A DNA stretch of 64,000 nucleotides. It comes from CBDFNN01 sp965250215 (GTDB lineage: Bacteria; Bacteroidota; Rhodothermia; Rhodothermales; DATKEJ01). Under the pieces are notes generated by a model that saw only the letters and a list, made by a program, of their open reading frames with translations, made no database searches and was not told the origin of the DNA. The stretch spans positions 2,480,001-2,544,000 of the forward strand of contig CBDFNN010000004.1 of the NCBI GenBank assembly GCA_965250215.1. The letters are read 5' to 3'. The position numbers were made by a program, and so were the translations under genes. Below, one piece after another: positions 16,669-25,099 of the stretch; within the stretch, counting starts at the first letter, position 1; each line of letters starts with the position of its first letter.

Positions 16669-17880
16669 TTATAGTTTAATTAGCATCTCGCCGAGCGCCT
16701 CACTCAGGAGAGGCGGTACAGCATTTCCTACCTGAGTATATCTCGGACACTCTACTCTTCGTCTCAGGCCACCGGTTGTGTATTTGCCTTCAAAGTGAAA
16801 TGAGTCGGGAAAGGACTGGAGTCTTGCATTTTCTCTAACTGTTAAAATTCGTGGTTCGTTATAGTGAATCATGTCGTCAGGAAGAGTTGTCACCGTCCTC
16901 GCAATCTTGGAAGGGTGTAATGGTGTTAACGAATGTTTTTTCAGATTGTATTTCTTTCGATTCTTTGGTGAGAGCGAAGATCCTCGCTTGCATTCCTTTT
17001 GAATCTTTCCAAACCTTGAAATAGTTTCTGGGCGATGATTGGGCAGTCGCAAACTATTCGGTGAAAATGTTGGGTCGAGGCCTTTTCTCATCAATGCTTG
17101 ATATTTCGACAGGTGTCGTCTTCCTGTGTACTGAATTTGTTTAAAATTTGGATTGTCCTTGTAGGGAACGAGTTTTTGTCTCCTAATTTCCAAATCCCCA
17201 ATAGCTTCTTTCACCGAGACGAATTCTGAATCAAGACCTCGTTTCTTTCGAAATGATGCAGCCCCTTCCAACATAGATTGAAAAGGAGATATCGACGAAT
17301 CGTCTTTGTCTATCCGGACCGCTATTAAGATAAATCTAGGTCTCGGTTGAGGAACTCCGAAAACTGATGACTGGACCACCGAAGAGTACACTTTGTATCC
17401 TCTAGATGAAATGGTTTTGATTTTTGATGCAATGACTTCTGAATACGGACGGGTGTTTTCAGTGAATCTTCTTTGTATACCGCATACGTTCTCAAGCAGA
17501 ATATATTTAGGCTGAATCAGCTTTACGATGTTAAAGTAGTCTTGAAACAGTGTATTTCGTGGATCATCAGTTGCACGAAGACCTGCGAACGAGAACCCCT
17601 GACAGGGTGGGCCACCAACTACTAACTTTATATTGCCTCGTAACTGGCGTAATTCCTTCTTGTGATTCTCAAGCAATTCAGAGGTTGACATTGCTTTATG
17701 TTCTAACCAGGAGGGCCAGTTACGAGAAAAGGATGTCTTTTTGCCGCACAAATTCCTAGAGTAAGTTGCGAAAGCGTCCTCGGATTTTTCAATTGCGAAT
17801 TCGCCCTTCCATCCGGAATTAATCAATCCAAGCGAAAGGCCTCCACAACCAGCAAATAAGTCAATGAAATTATTGGCCAA
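16669..17880 (-). CDS. DNA (cytosine-5) methyltransferase
   Basis: The 403-residue enzyme transfers a methyl group from S-adenosylmethionine to C5 of cytosine in DNA. Canonical motifs appear in order: motif I FIDLFAGCGGLSLGL near the N-terminus, motif IV VVGGPPCQGFSFAG with the catalytic cysteine, motif VI LLENVCGI, motif VIII QPRPRFILIAVR, and motif X QVGNAVPPLL near the end. The target recognition region lies between VIII and X (about residues 200-330) and its specificity cannot be read. It is the first gene of the three-gene operon with the double ATPase and receiver-HEPN genes. No restriction endonuclease or Vsr gene accompanies it, which is unusual for a classical type II system. Confidence 0.93.
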   Translation of the reverse strand: MANNFIDLFAGCGGLSLGLINSGWKGEFAIEKSEDAFATYSRNLCGKKTSFSRNWPSWLEHKAMSTSELLENHKKELRQLRGNIKLVVGGPPCQGFSFAGLRATDDPRNTLFQDYFNIVKLIQPKYILLENVCGIQRRFTENTRPYSEVIASKIKTISSRGYKVYSSVVQSSVFGVPQPRPRFILIAVRIDKDDSSISPFQSMLEGAASFRKKRGLDSEFVSVKEAIGDLEIRRQKLVPYKDNPNFKQIQYTGRRHLSKYQALMRKGLDPTFSPNSLRLPNHRPETISRFGKIQKECKRGSSLSPKNRKKYNLKKHSLTPLHPSKIARTVTTLPDDMIHYNEPRILTVRENARLQSFPDSFHFEGKYTTGGLRRRVECPRYTQVGNAVPPLLSEALGEMLIKL

Positions 17881-18325
17881 AAGTAATTGAGCTTACAGTG
17901 TGTTTGATCGAATTAGATAGAATAAGTAGTAGCAATGCCTATCGACAACCAATTGCATGAGAGAAATCGAGAAATTTATAATTTTTCATAGGAGAGAATA
18001 TTGTTACCTCATAACAAAGAAAGAGTCTTTGGTTCTTTAATGTGGTCATTTGTCCGGCGATATGGCATATTTAACTGAGATCCATTTCCGAATACAGTAG
18101 GCTCAAGATTATTCGATAATGACTCGCATGACTATTTCCAGCGAGCTCAATTTTAGGATTCAGAATCTTATTGAGTCCCAGAATTATTAATTGTTGCCGA
18201 ATGAAGTCTGCAGGAGGAGGTGGCGGCGACCATTTTCGCGTGAGGACTTATTGGCCTTTCAACAAGTTCAGTTACAGCCTCTCATGAATTTAAAGAAGAA
18301 TTTATTTCTCTTAGATTAGAGCCAC
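17881..18325. other. 445-bp AT-rich intergenic region upstream of the methyltransferase operon
   Basis: No convincing coding sequence, RNA gene or strong hairpin was seen. It should hold the minus-strand promoter of the methyltransferase operon and the end of the type I operon transcript; no promoter could be assigned with confidence. Confidence 0.4.
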
Positions 18326-19090
18326 TCAATACCCCCACTCCTCATGAGCCACAGGTAGCTCACTAAGAGTCTTCCGATGCTGTCGCCATTTCGGCATGAA
18401 CCGATTCATGAGTTCAATGAAGCGCTCATTATGATGACGCTCATGAAGGTGGATGAGTTCATGCGCGATGATGTACTCCAGGCAGATCGTCGGTTTCTTG
18501 GCGAGCTCCAGATTCAACCAAATGCGCTTGTTATCTATGTTGCAGGCACCCCACTTCGTGCTCATACGCCTTACTCCCCAGCTTTTGGCCTTCACTCCGA
18601 TGACCTTTTCCCATTGCTGTATCAACTCAGGAAGTAGGCCTTTCAATTGAGAACGATACCACTCTCGCATCACACGCGTTCGCGTTGCTAGGTCATGGTT
18701 AGGACGAATGGTCAGGATCAACTTCTTATGACCCTTCTTTCGCACACCATTTCGCTTTCCCTCTTCAAGCTCCAGTATGTATCGCTTTCCGAACAGATAG
18801 TGACTCTCTCCACTGATGAACTCTCTTGGGCTCTCACGTTCTTGCTCCTCGAAATTCTTGATATGCTTTCGCATCCAAGAGATCTTGGAAATGGCAAACA
18901 AGCGAAGTACTTCCTCATCGGTCTTGTTTGGAGCAGACAAGCGCAAACGGCCCGTCGGAGGATAGACTGCGAGATGCATGTTCTTGATGTCCTTGCGGAC
19001 CACATCTATGCGCAGGTCATTGATCTGTATGTGTTCTTCAATAATCACGTTGCGCTTTGATGATGGGCATGATGTCATCGGTGAGGTCAT
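18326..19090 (-). CDS. YgjP/SprT-like zinc metallopeptidase (DUF45 type)
   Basis: The 254-residue protein has the YgjP-like layout: an N-terminal beta-rich part (VVRKDIKNMHLAVYPPTGRLRLSAP), a basic middle, WGVRRMSTKWGACN, and the zinc site IIAHELIHLHERHHNERF, in which HELIH gives two zinc ligands and the downstream histidine the third. Such genes are often the last in type I restriction-modification operons; their role there is not established. The assigned start overlaps the end of hsdR by 53 bp in another frame; the second methionine at 19078 is an alternative with slightly less overlap. It is the last gene of the hsd operon. Confidence 0.85.
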   Translation of the reverse strand: MTSPMTSCPSSKRNVIIEEHIQINDLRIDVVRKDIKNMHLAVYPPTGRLRLSAPNKTDEEVLRLFAISKISWMRKHIKNFEEQERESPREFISGESHYLFGKRYILELEEGKRNGVRKKGHKKLILTIRPNHDLATRTRVMREWYRSQLKGLLPELIQQWEKVIGVKAKSWGVRRMSTKWGACNIDNKRIWLNLELAKKPTICLEYIIAHELIHLHERHHNERFIELMNRFMPKWRQHRKTLSELPVAHEEWGY

Positions 19091-22070
19091 CGCTGCCTAG
19101 CAACTCATTCACCGCCAGTCTCAACTTCTTAAACTTTAAGGGATGATCACGCCACCCATCCAACTTGCTGCTCTGGATAACACTGTCAAGAGCAAGGGCT
19201 AGCGTTGTGTTCTTTTCTAGATTGTCGTACAAAGAGCGTTTAGCGCCTGTATCCAAAATGCTTGGATAATCTGCAGAACTTGGACGGCTTACCTGCTCTG
19301 CCAATTCTTTGATACGTTGGAGATATTCTGCGTAAGCCTCTGTGTCTTCCTTGCGTTGCTTAATGAGTTCTTCCAGCAAGGCGCTCATCCTATCGTAAAA
19401 AACAGGGTTGGTCTCTCGCTCCTCAATGATCACCTTGCGAACATTGTTCTCTATCGTCTCGCACATGGCCTCTCGCTTGCGCTTGTCTGTGTAAGGAATG
19501 TCAGGCTCTGATATGTTAACGATGAGGTCGATCAGCGAAGCGTTCTCGAAATAAGAGATCGTCTTGCTGCGCTCTGCATCGATGTACATATCCATCAATT
19601 GACGCATGCCTGGCTCGAAGCGCTTGAAGTCCAAATGCTCGCCACTGGCAAGTTTGATGGCATCGCGCATGTCTGTATAAAACTTGACATCGATTTTGAT
19701 CTGCTCGATCTCTGCCGCGGTGTACTTCATCTTTTGCAGGTCGTTGGCGACATTCGCAAAAGCCCGAATGAGTTTCACCACAGACTTGTACATTCCTATT
19801 CTGCGGTCCTCATGGTCTTTCAGGTCCAGGGGCTTGGAAGTATCCCCACAGAAGTAACGGATAAAGGCTGGCTCATCCTGCGGATGCACGGGCTCACAGA
19901 GAGCCTTGACAGTTTCCAATGCGCTATCGAGCCGTTCCTTTCCGAGTTCCAGCCGGTCCCTCAATAGGCCCGTTACATCTTCCTCGTCGTATTGGTCAAA
20001 GGCTTTGGAGGTATAGTCGTTGATGGAATCTTCCAGACTGTTAAAGAGGTCTTTGTAATCGATGATGAATCCGTAGTCCTTGCTCTCATCATCCACGCGA
20101 TTCACGCGGCAGATAGCCTGGAATAATCCATGGTCGCGCATACTCTTGTCGATGTACAAATAAGTACAACTCGGGGCATCAAAACCTGTCAACAGCTTAT
20201 CGACCACGATGAGGAGTTTCATGCGCGCAGGCTCCTTGATGAATTGTGCTTTGACCTCTGCTTCGAAATCCTCTACACTTTTGCCCTTGAGCATTTCATT
20301 GTAGATGCGATACTTGGCCAAGGCATCGGTATCTCCTTCTCCCGTTTCTTCTCCCTTGATATCGCCATGATGGGGTTCATAGCTGGTAATTATGGCGCAC
20401 TCTTTGAAGCCCGCCTGCTGGAATAGGTCGAAATAGCGACAGGCCTGGTATATACTTCCGCTAACCAACAGCGCATTTCCGGAGCCATCCGAGAGTCGTG
20501 GCTTTACTTTGAAATCCTTGATAATGTCGAAGATGATCCGCTCCAATCGGCTCTTGGAACCGAGCACTTTCTGCATGGTGCCCCACCGGATCTTTAGCTG
20601 GGCCTTGGCCACATCGGTCAATCCCTTGGTCTCAATGTCGAACCATTCATCTATGCTCTGCTGGTCCGTGATGAACTGCTCCACATCCCGCGCTTCGTAC
20701 ATGAGATCGAGCACCACACCATCCGCAACGGCCTCATCAAAACGATAGGGCGTGCCAATGTATCTGCCAAAGGTCACGATGCTACTCTCTTTGTCTCTGT
20801 TGAGTAAGGGAGTACCCGTGAAGCCGATAATGAGCGCATCAGGAAGGATGGTCTTCATGGCTGCATGCAACTTGCCCGACTGGGTGCGGTGACATTCATC
20901 CACAAAAACATAGATATCGCCTTTGGCCTTGAAGTCACTGCCCAAGCTCTTTTTGAGGTCTTCGATGAAGGCATCGATGTCGCCCTCGTCATTGGCTCGG
21001 CCGAATTTGTGAATCAGACTGCCAATGATGTGGTCTTCCTTCTTGTTGAGTACCGAGATCAGGTCAGCGCCCGAAGTGGTGCGTCTTATTTTTTCTTCTA
21101 CACCTATGTATAGTTTTTCTATCTGATCGTCCAGCTCTTCCCGATCGGTGATAATGAGGATTCGACTGTCCGTGACATTCTCCAATATCCACTTACTGAG
21201 CCAGAGCATGATGAGGCTCTTGCCACTTCCCTGTGTATGCCATAGCACACCTCCCTCACGATCAAGTACACGTTGCTGTGCTGCTTTGACCCCGAAAAAT
21301 TGATTGGGGCGGCAGAGCTTCTTAACGCCTTTGTCAAAAACCACGAAATCGTGTACGATCTCGAGAAAGCGATCTTTGTTGCAGAACTGGCTCAGGTGTT
21401 TGTCGAGGATATAGTCGAATTCCTCTTCGCTCTCTTCCTTCCAGGTGAGGTAATGCTTCTCACTTGTCTCGATGGTACCATAGCGCATGCCTTGAGTATC
21501 GTTACCCGCCATGCAAAGCTGCATGCTTGGGAAAAAGCGCTCAATAAATTCGGGTTTCTGATTATCCAGATTCTGACGGATACCCCATTCCACCCCTTTG
21601 CGGCTGTTCTTGAGTTCGATCACTCCGAGGACGATGCCATTCACGTATAGCACTAGATCTGGTCGCTTGTCGTGTATGCTTTTTACCGTGACCTCTTCCG
21701 CAATGCCGAAGTCGTTGTTGGAAGGATTCGTCCAATCAATGAGTTGAACATCTTCCTTGAGATCACGCTTTTCCTCTTTGGTATTCACCCCATAGCGAAG
21801 CATGGTATATACCCTCTTATTGGCCTCATACAGACCGCCTGAAACCGCACAGCTTCGCACCAATTTCTCAATGGCCTTGTCCGCTAATATCTCACTATAG
21901 CCTTGACGCAGAAGGTAGGCCTTGAGCCGGTCCGATTCGATTGGGAGAACTCTATCTCCTTCTTCCCAATTTCCCAGATAGGTATAGCCGAGCTCCTCCG
22001 TGAAAAGCTTTATCACACGATTCTGCGTCACACGTTCTGATTTACCGATTTCAGTTTTCTTATCAGACAT
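19038..22070 (-). CDS. hsdR: Type I restriction enzyme R subunit (HsdR)
   Basis: The 1010-residue motor and nuclease subunit translocates DNA using ATP and cuts at a distance from the recognition site when the site is unmodified. The N-terminal PD-(D/E)xK nuclease is visible as RPDLVLYVNG...VIELK (D138, E152, K154). The helicase part has Walker A WHTQGSGKS near residue 280, the DEAD-box-like VFVDECHR, IIGFTGTPLL, and the motif VI-like region LFQAICRVNR. The C-terminal helical part should bind the methylase complex. Length and motifs are complete, with no frameshift. It starts 6 bp after the DUF262-type gene, in one operon with hsdM and hsdS. Confidence 0.95.
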   Translation of the reverse strand: MSDKKTEIGKSERVTQNRVIKLFTEELGYTYLGNWEEGDRVLPIESDRLKAYLLRQGYSEILADKAIEKLVRSCAVSGGLYEANKRVYTMLRYGVNTKEEKRDLKEDVQLIDWTNPSNNDFGIAEEVTVKSIHDKRPDLVLYVNGIVLGVIELKNSRKGVEWGIRQNLDNQKPEFIERFFPSMQLCMAGNDTQGMRYGTIETSEKHYLTWKEESEEEFDYILDKHLSQFCNKDRFLEIVHDFVVFDKGVKKLCRPNQFFGVKAAQQRVLDREGGVLWHTQGSGKSLIMLWLSKWILENVTDSRILIITDREELDDQIEKLYIGVEEKIRRTTSGADLISVLNKKEDHIIGSLIHKFGRANDEGDIDAFIEDLKKSLGSDFKAKGDIYVFVDECHRTQSGKLHAAMKTILPDALIIGFTGTPLLNRDKESSIVTFGRYIGTPYRFDEAVADGVVLDLMYEARDVEQFITDQQSIDEWFDIETKGLTDVAKAQLKIRWGTMQKVLGSKSRLERIIFDIIKDFKVKPRLSDGSGNALLVSGSIYQACRYFDLFQQAGFKECAIITSYEPHHGDIKGEETGEGDTDALAKYRIYNEMLKGKSVEDFEAEVKAQFIKEPARMKLLIVVDKLLTGFDAPSCTYLYIDKSMRDHGLFQAICRVNRVDDESKDYGFIIDYKDLFNSLEDSINDYTSKAFDQYDEEDVTGLLRDRLELGKERLDSALETVKALCEPVHPQDEPAFIRYFCGDTSKPLDLKDHEDRRIGMYKSVVKLIRAFANVANDLQKMKYTAAEIEQIKIDVKFYTDMRDAIKLASGEHLDFKRFEPGMRQLMDMYIDAERSKTISYFENASLIDLIVNISEPDIPYTDKRKREAMCETIENNVRKVIIEERETNPVFYDRMSALLEELIKQRKEDTEAYAEYLQRIKELAEQVSRPSSADYPSILDTGAKRSLYDNLEKNTTLALALDSVIQSSKLDGWRDHPLKFKKLRLAVNELLGSDDLTDDIMPIIKAQRDY

Positions 22071-22076
22071 GCTCCT

Positions 22077-23906
22077 TCAACTCTGCATTTTGTCCAAACG
22101 CACACCGTTCAGCTTCCAAGTCTCAAATGCAAGTTCCAGTAGGATCGCCTGTCGCTTGGTGATAGAGTCTTTATTCCATTCTCTGAAGCTATAAGCCAGC
22201 TCCTCCTTGGTTCGATTTAGTGCTGTGTCTTTTCCAATATGATAATCATGGTGCAATAGACATGCGCTAAGCACATCTGACTTCATGTATTCCGATTGCT
22301 TTTGCGAGAACCAATTACCACCAAGGTCATGGACCTTGTTCAGGGCTTGATTGATGTTGCTTTCTATAAGTGTCGTGTTTCCTAGCTTCTCGATCTCATT
22401 CTTGTACTCCTCCATGTCCAAAAATTCATCTGGTATCTTCCTATCCTTGGGAGTTTGAGGCAGAATATGCTCGACCTGCTTTCCATGGTGGAAGTCATGG
22501 TTGATCGATTGTAGGCCCGATTTCAGTCTGAGTGTATTCTCGAGCATACCTAAGATGAACCGTTCCCGATATGCTGGACTATAGTCATTCCTTCGAATCG
22601 TGGAGAACTTCGATCGGAACGTTCCAACCAATTTTTGGAGATATGGAGTCATCGACGATCGAAGCACATCAGCAATTTCTTCTTTGGTCTTCTTATTCCG
22701 AAGCTTCAATGCCCAATCAGTGAAGAGGGCTTCATTTCGTTTCGCCTGGATTTTAAGCGAATTGCTGAAAAAGAAAAAGCTTTCCAACTGAGAAGCGAGG
22801 TACTCTATCTCACTCTTAGCCACTTGAGGATGCAGTGCTAGGAGCATAATTAAATGCTGACGTGATCGGTACTTATTTACAAATCCGATCCTGGTAACCG
22901 CTGGATAGGTGCTTTGATCGCTCAAGCTCTCCGTTGCAAGAATCAGGTCACTATAGCGTTTGGACATCGCTTCTAGTTCCTTGGCAAATACCAGAGGAGA
23001 GTTCTCATAATTTGTAGAACCCTTTCCGTCTTTGGAAATGATCCACTTATAGATGCTGTCCTCTCGAATTATTCCATCATGGTATCGTGCCATTAGAAAA
23101 TAACGAAGGATTCTGAGTGGCTTGTTATCCTCCTTACATGCAAGGAGATTGGCATTGATAGTCTTCCAAATGTCCTTGATCTTATTGAACTCGGACTCCT
23201 TGGCCTTGCTGAATAGGAGGTTCTTAACGAGATCCATGGCGTTCAAGCCTACGCCTCGTTGATTGATCGTTTCGAAAATTTTCAATGCACTGCTAAGCGA
23301 TTCTGACTTAATCACAACAAGCTCTATGGCAGTCAGAAAGTACTTACAATTGTTTACCAACTGCGTAGCACCTTCTTCCGCGATGGAGTTATAGTATTCT
23401 TTGAGCTGGTCATAGTCAGCGCTCATCTTCAAAGTGGAAGGGCTGTGGTCTGCTGTAAATGGCCTGTCGAGAATTACATGTTCCAAATAGCCATTGCTCT
23501 CCTCATATTGAAGTTCGAGGCGCATCTGATCTTCATCAGTTTTTGTATCAAAGTCAGAAAGAAAGGAGCCGATCTTCTTCAAGTAATTTTTGCCTTTGTT
23601 ATCGAGCTCTGACTCTTTGCTTTTGAGTGACTCACGCATAGCACAAAGACTGAGCATTATTGTTGTGAGTCGCTGCTGGCCATCAATTACATCGAACTTG
23701 TTTCTGTTCTTTACGATTATAATGGATCCAATAAAATAACCAGTTTGCTTGTTAGCATTTGGGTCGTATTCATTGTCGATATCTGTAATGAACTGATCTA
23801 CTTGGTCATCGGCTTCCCAAACATATTCTCGCTGATAATCCGGAACGACGAAGAAGTAATCATCGAGATCCAGCACATTTCTGACTTTGGCGTCTATTAG
23901 CTCCAT
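22077..23906 (-). CDS. DUF262/DUF1524 (GmrSD-like) protein inside the type I operon
   Basis: The N-terminus carries the DUF262 ParB-like motif set: VPDYQREYVW at about 20-30, GSIIIV, then DVIDGQQRLTTIML with the DGQQR signature. A long helical middle follows, and the C-terminus has VEHILPQ, the DUF1524 HNH-like nuclease signature. Fusions of these two domains form GmrSD-type modification-dependent (type IV) restriction enzymes and related accessory proteins. At 609 residues it has the usual size for single-chain versions. It lies between hsdS (11 bp upstream) and hsdR (6 bp downstream), so it is co-expressed with the type I enzyme. Inference: it adds a second nuclease activity against modified DNA, or guards the locus. 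Confidence 0.85.
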   Translation of the reverse strand: MELIDAKVRNVLDLDDYFFVVPDYQREYVWEADDQVDQFITDIDNEYDPNANKQTGYFIGSIIIVKNRNKFDVIDGQQRLTTIMLSLCAMRESLKSKESELDNKGKNYLKKIGSFLSDFDTKTDEDQMRLELQYEESNGYLEHVILDRPFTADHSPSTLKMSADYDQLKEYYNSIAEEGATQLVNNCKYFLTAIELVVIKSESLSSALKIFETINQRGVGLNAMDLVKNLLFSKAKESEFNKIKDIWKTINANLLACKEDNKPLRILRYFLMARYHDGIIREDSIYKWIISKDGKGSTNYENSPLVFAKELEAMSKRYSDLILATESLSDQSTYPAVTRIGFVNKYRSRQHLIMLLALHPQVAKSEIEYLASQLESFFFFSNSLKIQAKRNEALFTDWALKLRNKKTKEEIADVLRSSMTPYLQKLVGTFRSKFSTIRRNDYSPAYRERFILGMLENTLRLKSGLQSINHDFHHGKQVEHILPQTPKDRKIPDEFLDMEEYKNEIEKLGNTTLIESNINQALNKVHDLGGNWFSQKQSEYMKSDVLSACLLHHDYHIGKDTALNRTKEELAYSFREWNKDSITKRQAILLELAFETWKLNGVRLDKMQS

Positions 23907-23917
23907 AATCTATTTAT

Positions 23918-25099
23918 TTACACCAATCTCTTTCTCCCCGTCAATAGATCCTGCATCATTCCTTGCTTGAGGTGACGGGTTTTGGTGAGTTTTTGTTCGA
24001 GCAATCCTAACTCAATATCCATGGATTGTATAGTTTTTCCGATTGACTTCTGTCCTCCAACTGATGGTGGCATGGGGATATCCATCTCAGCTATCATGTC
24101 TCTTCGAACTGAATCTACAGATGATTTTGCTGTCATAGCCATTACTCGATCGAAGAAATATTCTGAGAAATAGTAATAGAAATACGTTATGTCAACGGTA
24201 TTGCTGAAATTGTGCATCAAGTATACTCGTTGGTGATAGTCAAACTTGCCATTTACTAGATGGAATATTTTTCCGACACCCACGCCATCTCCAGAGGTAA
24301 TCACTCCAGGACCATCGAAGGAATACGAATCGATTCTCTCGATCTTATTCGATCTCACGAAAAAAGGATACTTTCCAGTCTCTATTCTATTCTGGGTGTC
24401 TTTATCGCCTGTGCGAATGGAACAGAAAGATTCTACGAATCTCTCCACCCACCTTTCCTTGGGCCTCAACAATTCCTGCATGGCTCCTTGCTTGATGGCC
24501 TTTTTCTTTTCGATGAGGCGCTCTAGACTGCGGATCATCGCATCCATATCGCTCAGCGCCTCGGCTATGGCCTGCTGCTCGTGGAGCGTGGGGGGGAGGG
24601 GAATTGTAATTTGTCGCAAAGTTGCAATCGACAGTTCAAACCTTGTTGTCCCAACAGTCTTTTTGGCAATTCGTTTTTGCATGAAGTCGGATTGAAGCAT
24701 ATGGAAGCAATAGTCGGAATAGACCTGTTCCGAAAGTCTTATTCGAGCTAAGTCACGACTAATATTTCCGACAAACTGAGCTGGCACAACACCAATTTTG
24801 CCCATTGACCCTTTCACTGAGATTAGAATGTCTCCAAATTTTACCCGACTCCTTTTATAGTCCCTTTCTCGCTCAACAGATGAATAGTGAAAATTTAACT
24901 TGAAGTCTGCCGTTAAATCCTTGATCGCCAGTACTGGCACTCCGTTGGAGTCATGAGGTCCAACTTGAACAAGGCCGTAACAAATAGGCGCATTTTTGTC
25001 AACTATTTCAGCAAGTGGTTTCTGAACCCATTCCTGATGTGTCATCTGGGCATCTTTTCCCGGAGTACCTTTTTTTGTTTCCGACTGCACTAATTCCAT
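23918..25099 (-). CDS. hsdS: Type I restriction enzyme specificity subunit (HsdS)
   Basis: Start set at 25099 (MELVQSETKKG), where ATG overlaps the hsdM stop by 10 bp; the longer open frame to 25276 only reads antisense-like sequence inside hsdM. The 393-residue protein has the usual layout: target recognition domain 1 (about 25-175), a central conserved helix pair (LPPTLHEQQAIAEALSDMDA...IKQGAMQELL), target recognition domain 2 (about 225-345), and a second conserved helix pair at the end (QKSIGKTIQSMDIELGLLEQKL...LKQGMMQDLLTG). It sets the bipartite recognition sequence of the methylase and nuclease. Only one hsdS is present, with no partial copies or inverted repeats, so phase variation by shuffling is not suggested. 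Confidence 0.92.
   Translation of the reverse strand: MELVQSETKKGTPGKDAQMTHQEWVQKPLAEIVDKNAPICYGLVQVGPHDSNGVPVLAIKDLTADFKLNFHYSSVERERDYKRSRVKFGDILISVKGSMGKIGVVPAQFVGNISRDLARIRLSEQVYSDYCFHMLQSDFMQKRIAKKTVGTTRFELSIATLRQITIPLPPTLHEQQAIAEALSDMDAMIRSLERLIEKKKAIKQGAMQELLRPKERWVERFVESFCSIRTGDKDTQNRIETGKYPFFVRSNKIERIDSYSFDGPGVITSGDGVGVGKIFHLVNGKFDYHQRVYLMHNFSNTVDITYFYYYFSEYFFDRVMAMTAKSSVDSVRRDMIAEMDIPMPPSVGGQKSIGKTIQSMDIELGLLEQKLTKTRHLKQGMMQDLLTGRKRLV

Noticed and set aside
16669..17880. Classical type II restriction-modification pair
   Set aside because: No gene in the operon resembles a type II endonuclease or Vsr enzyme; the partners are ATPase and receiver proteins.
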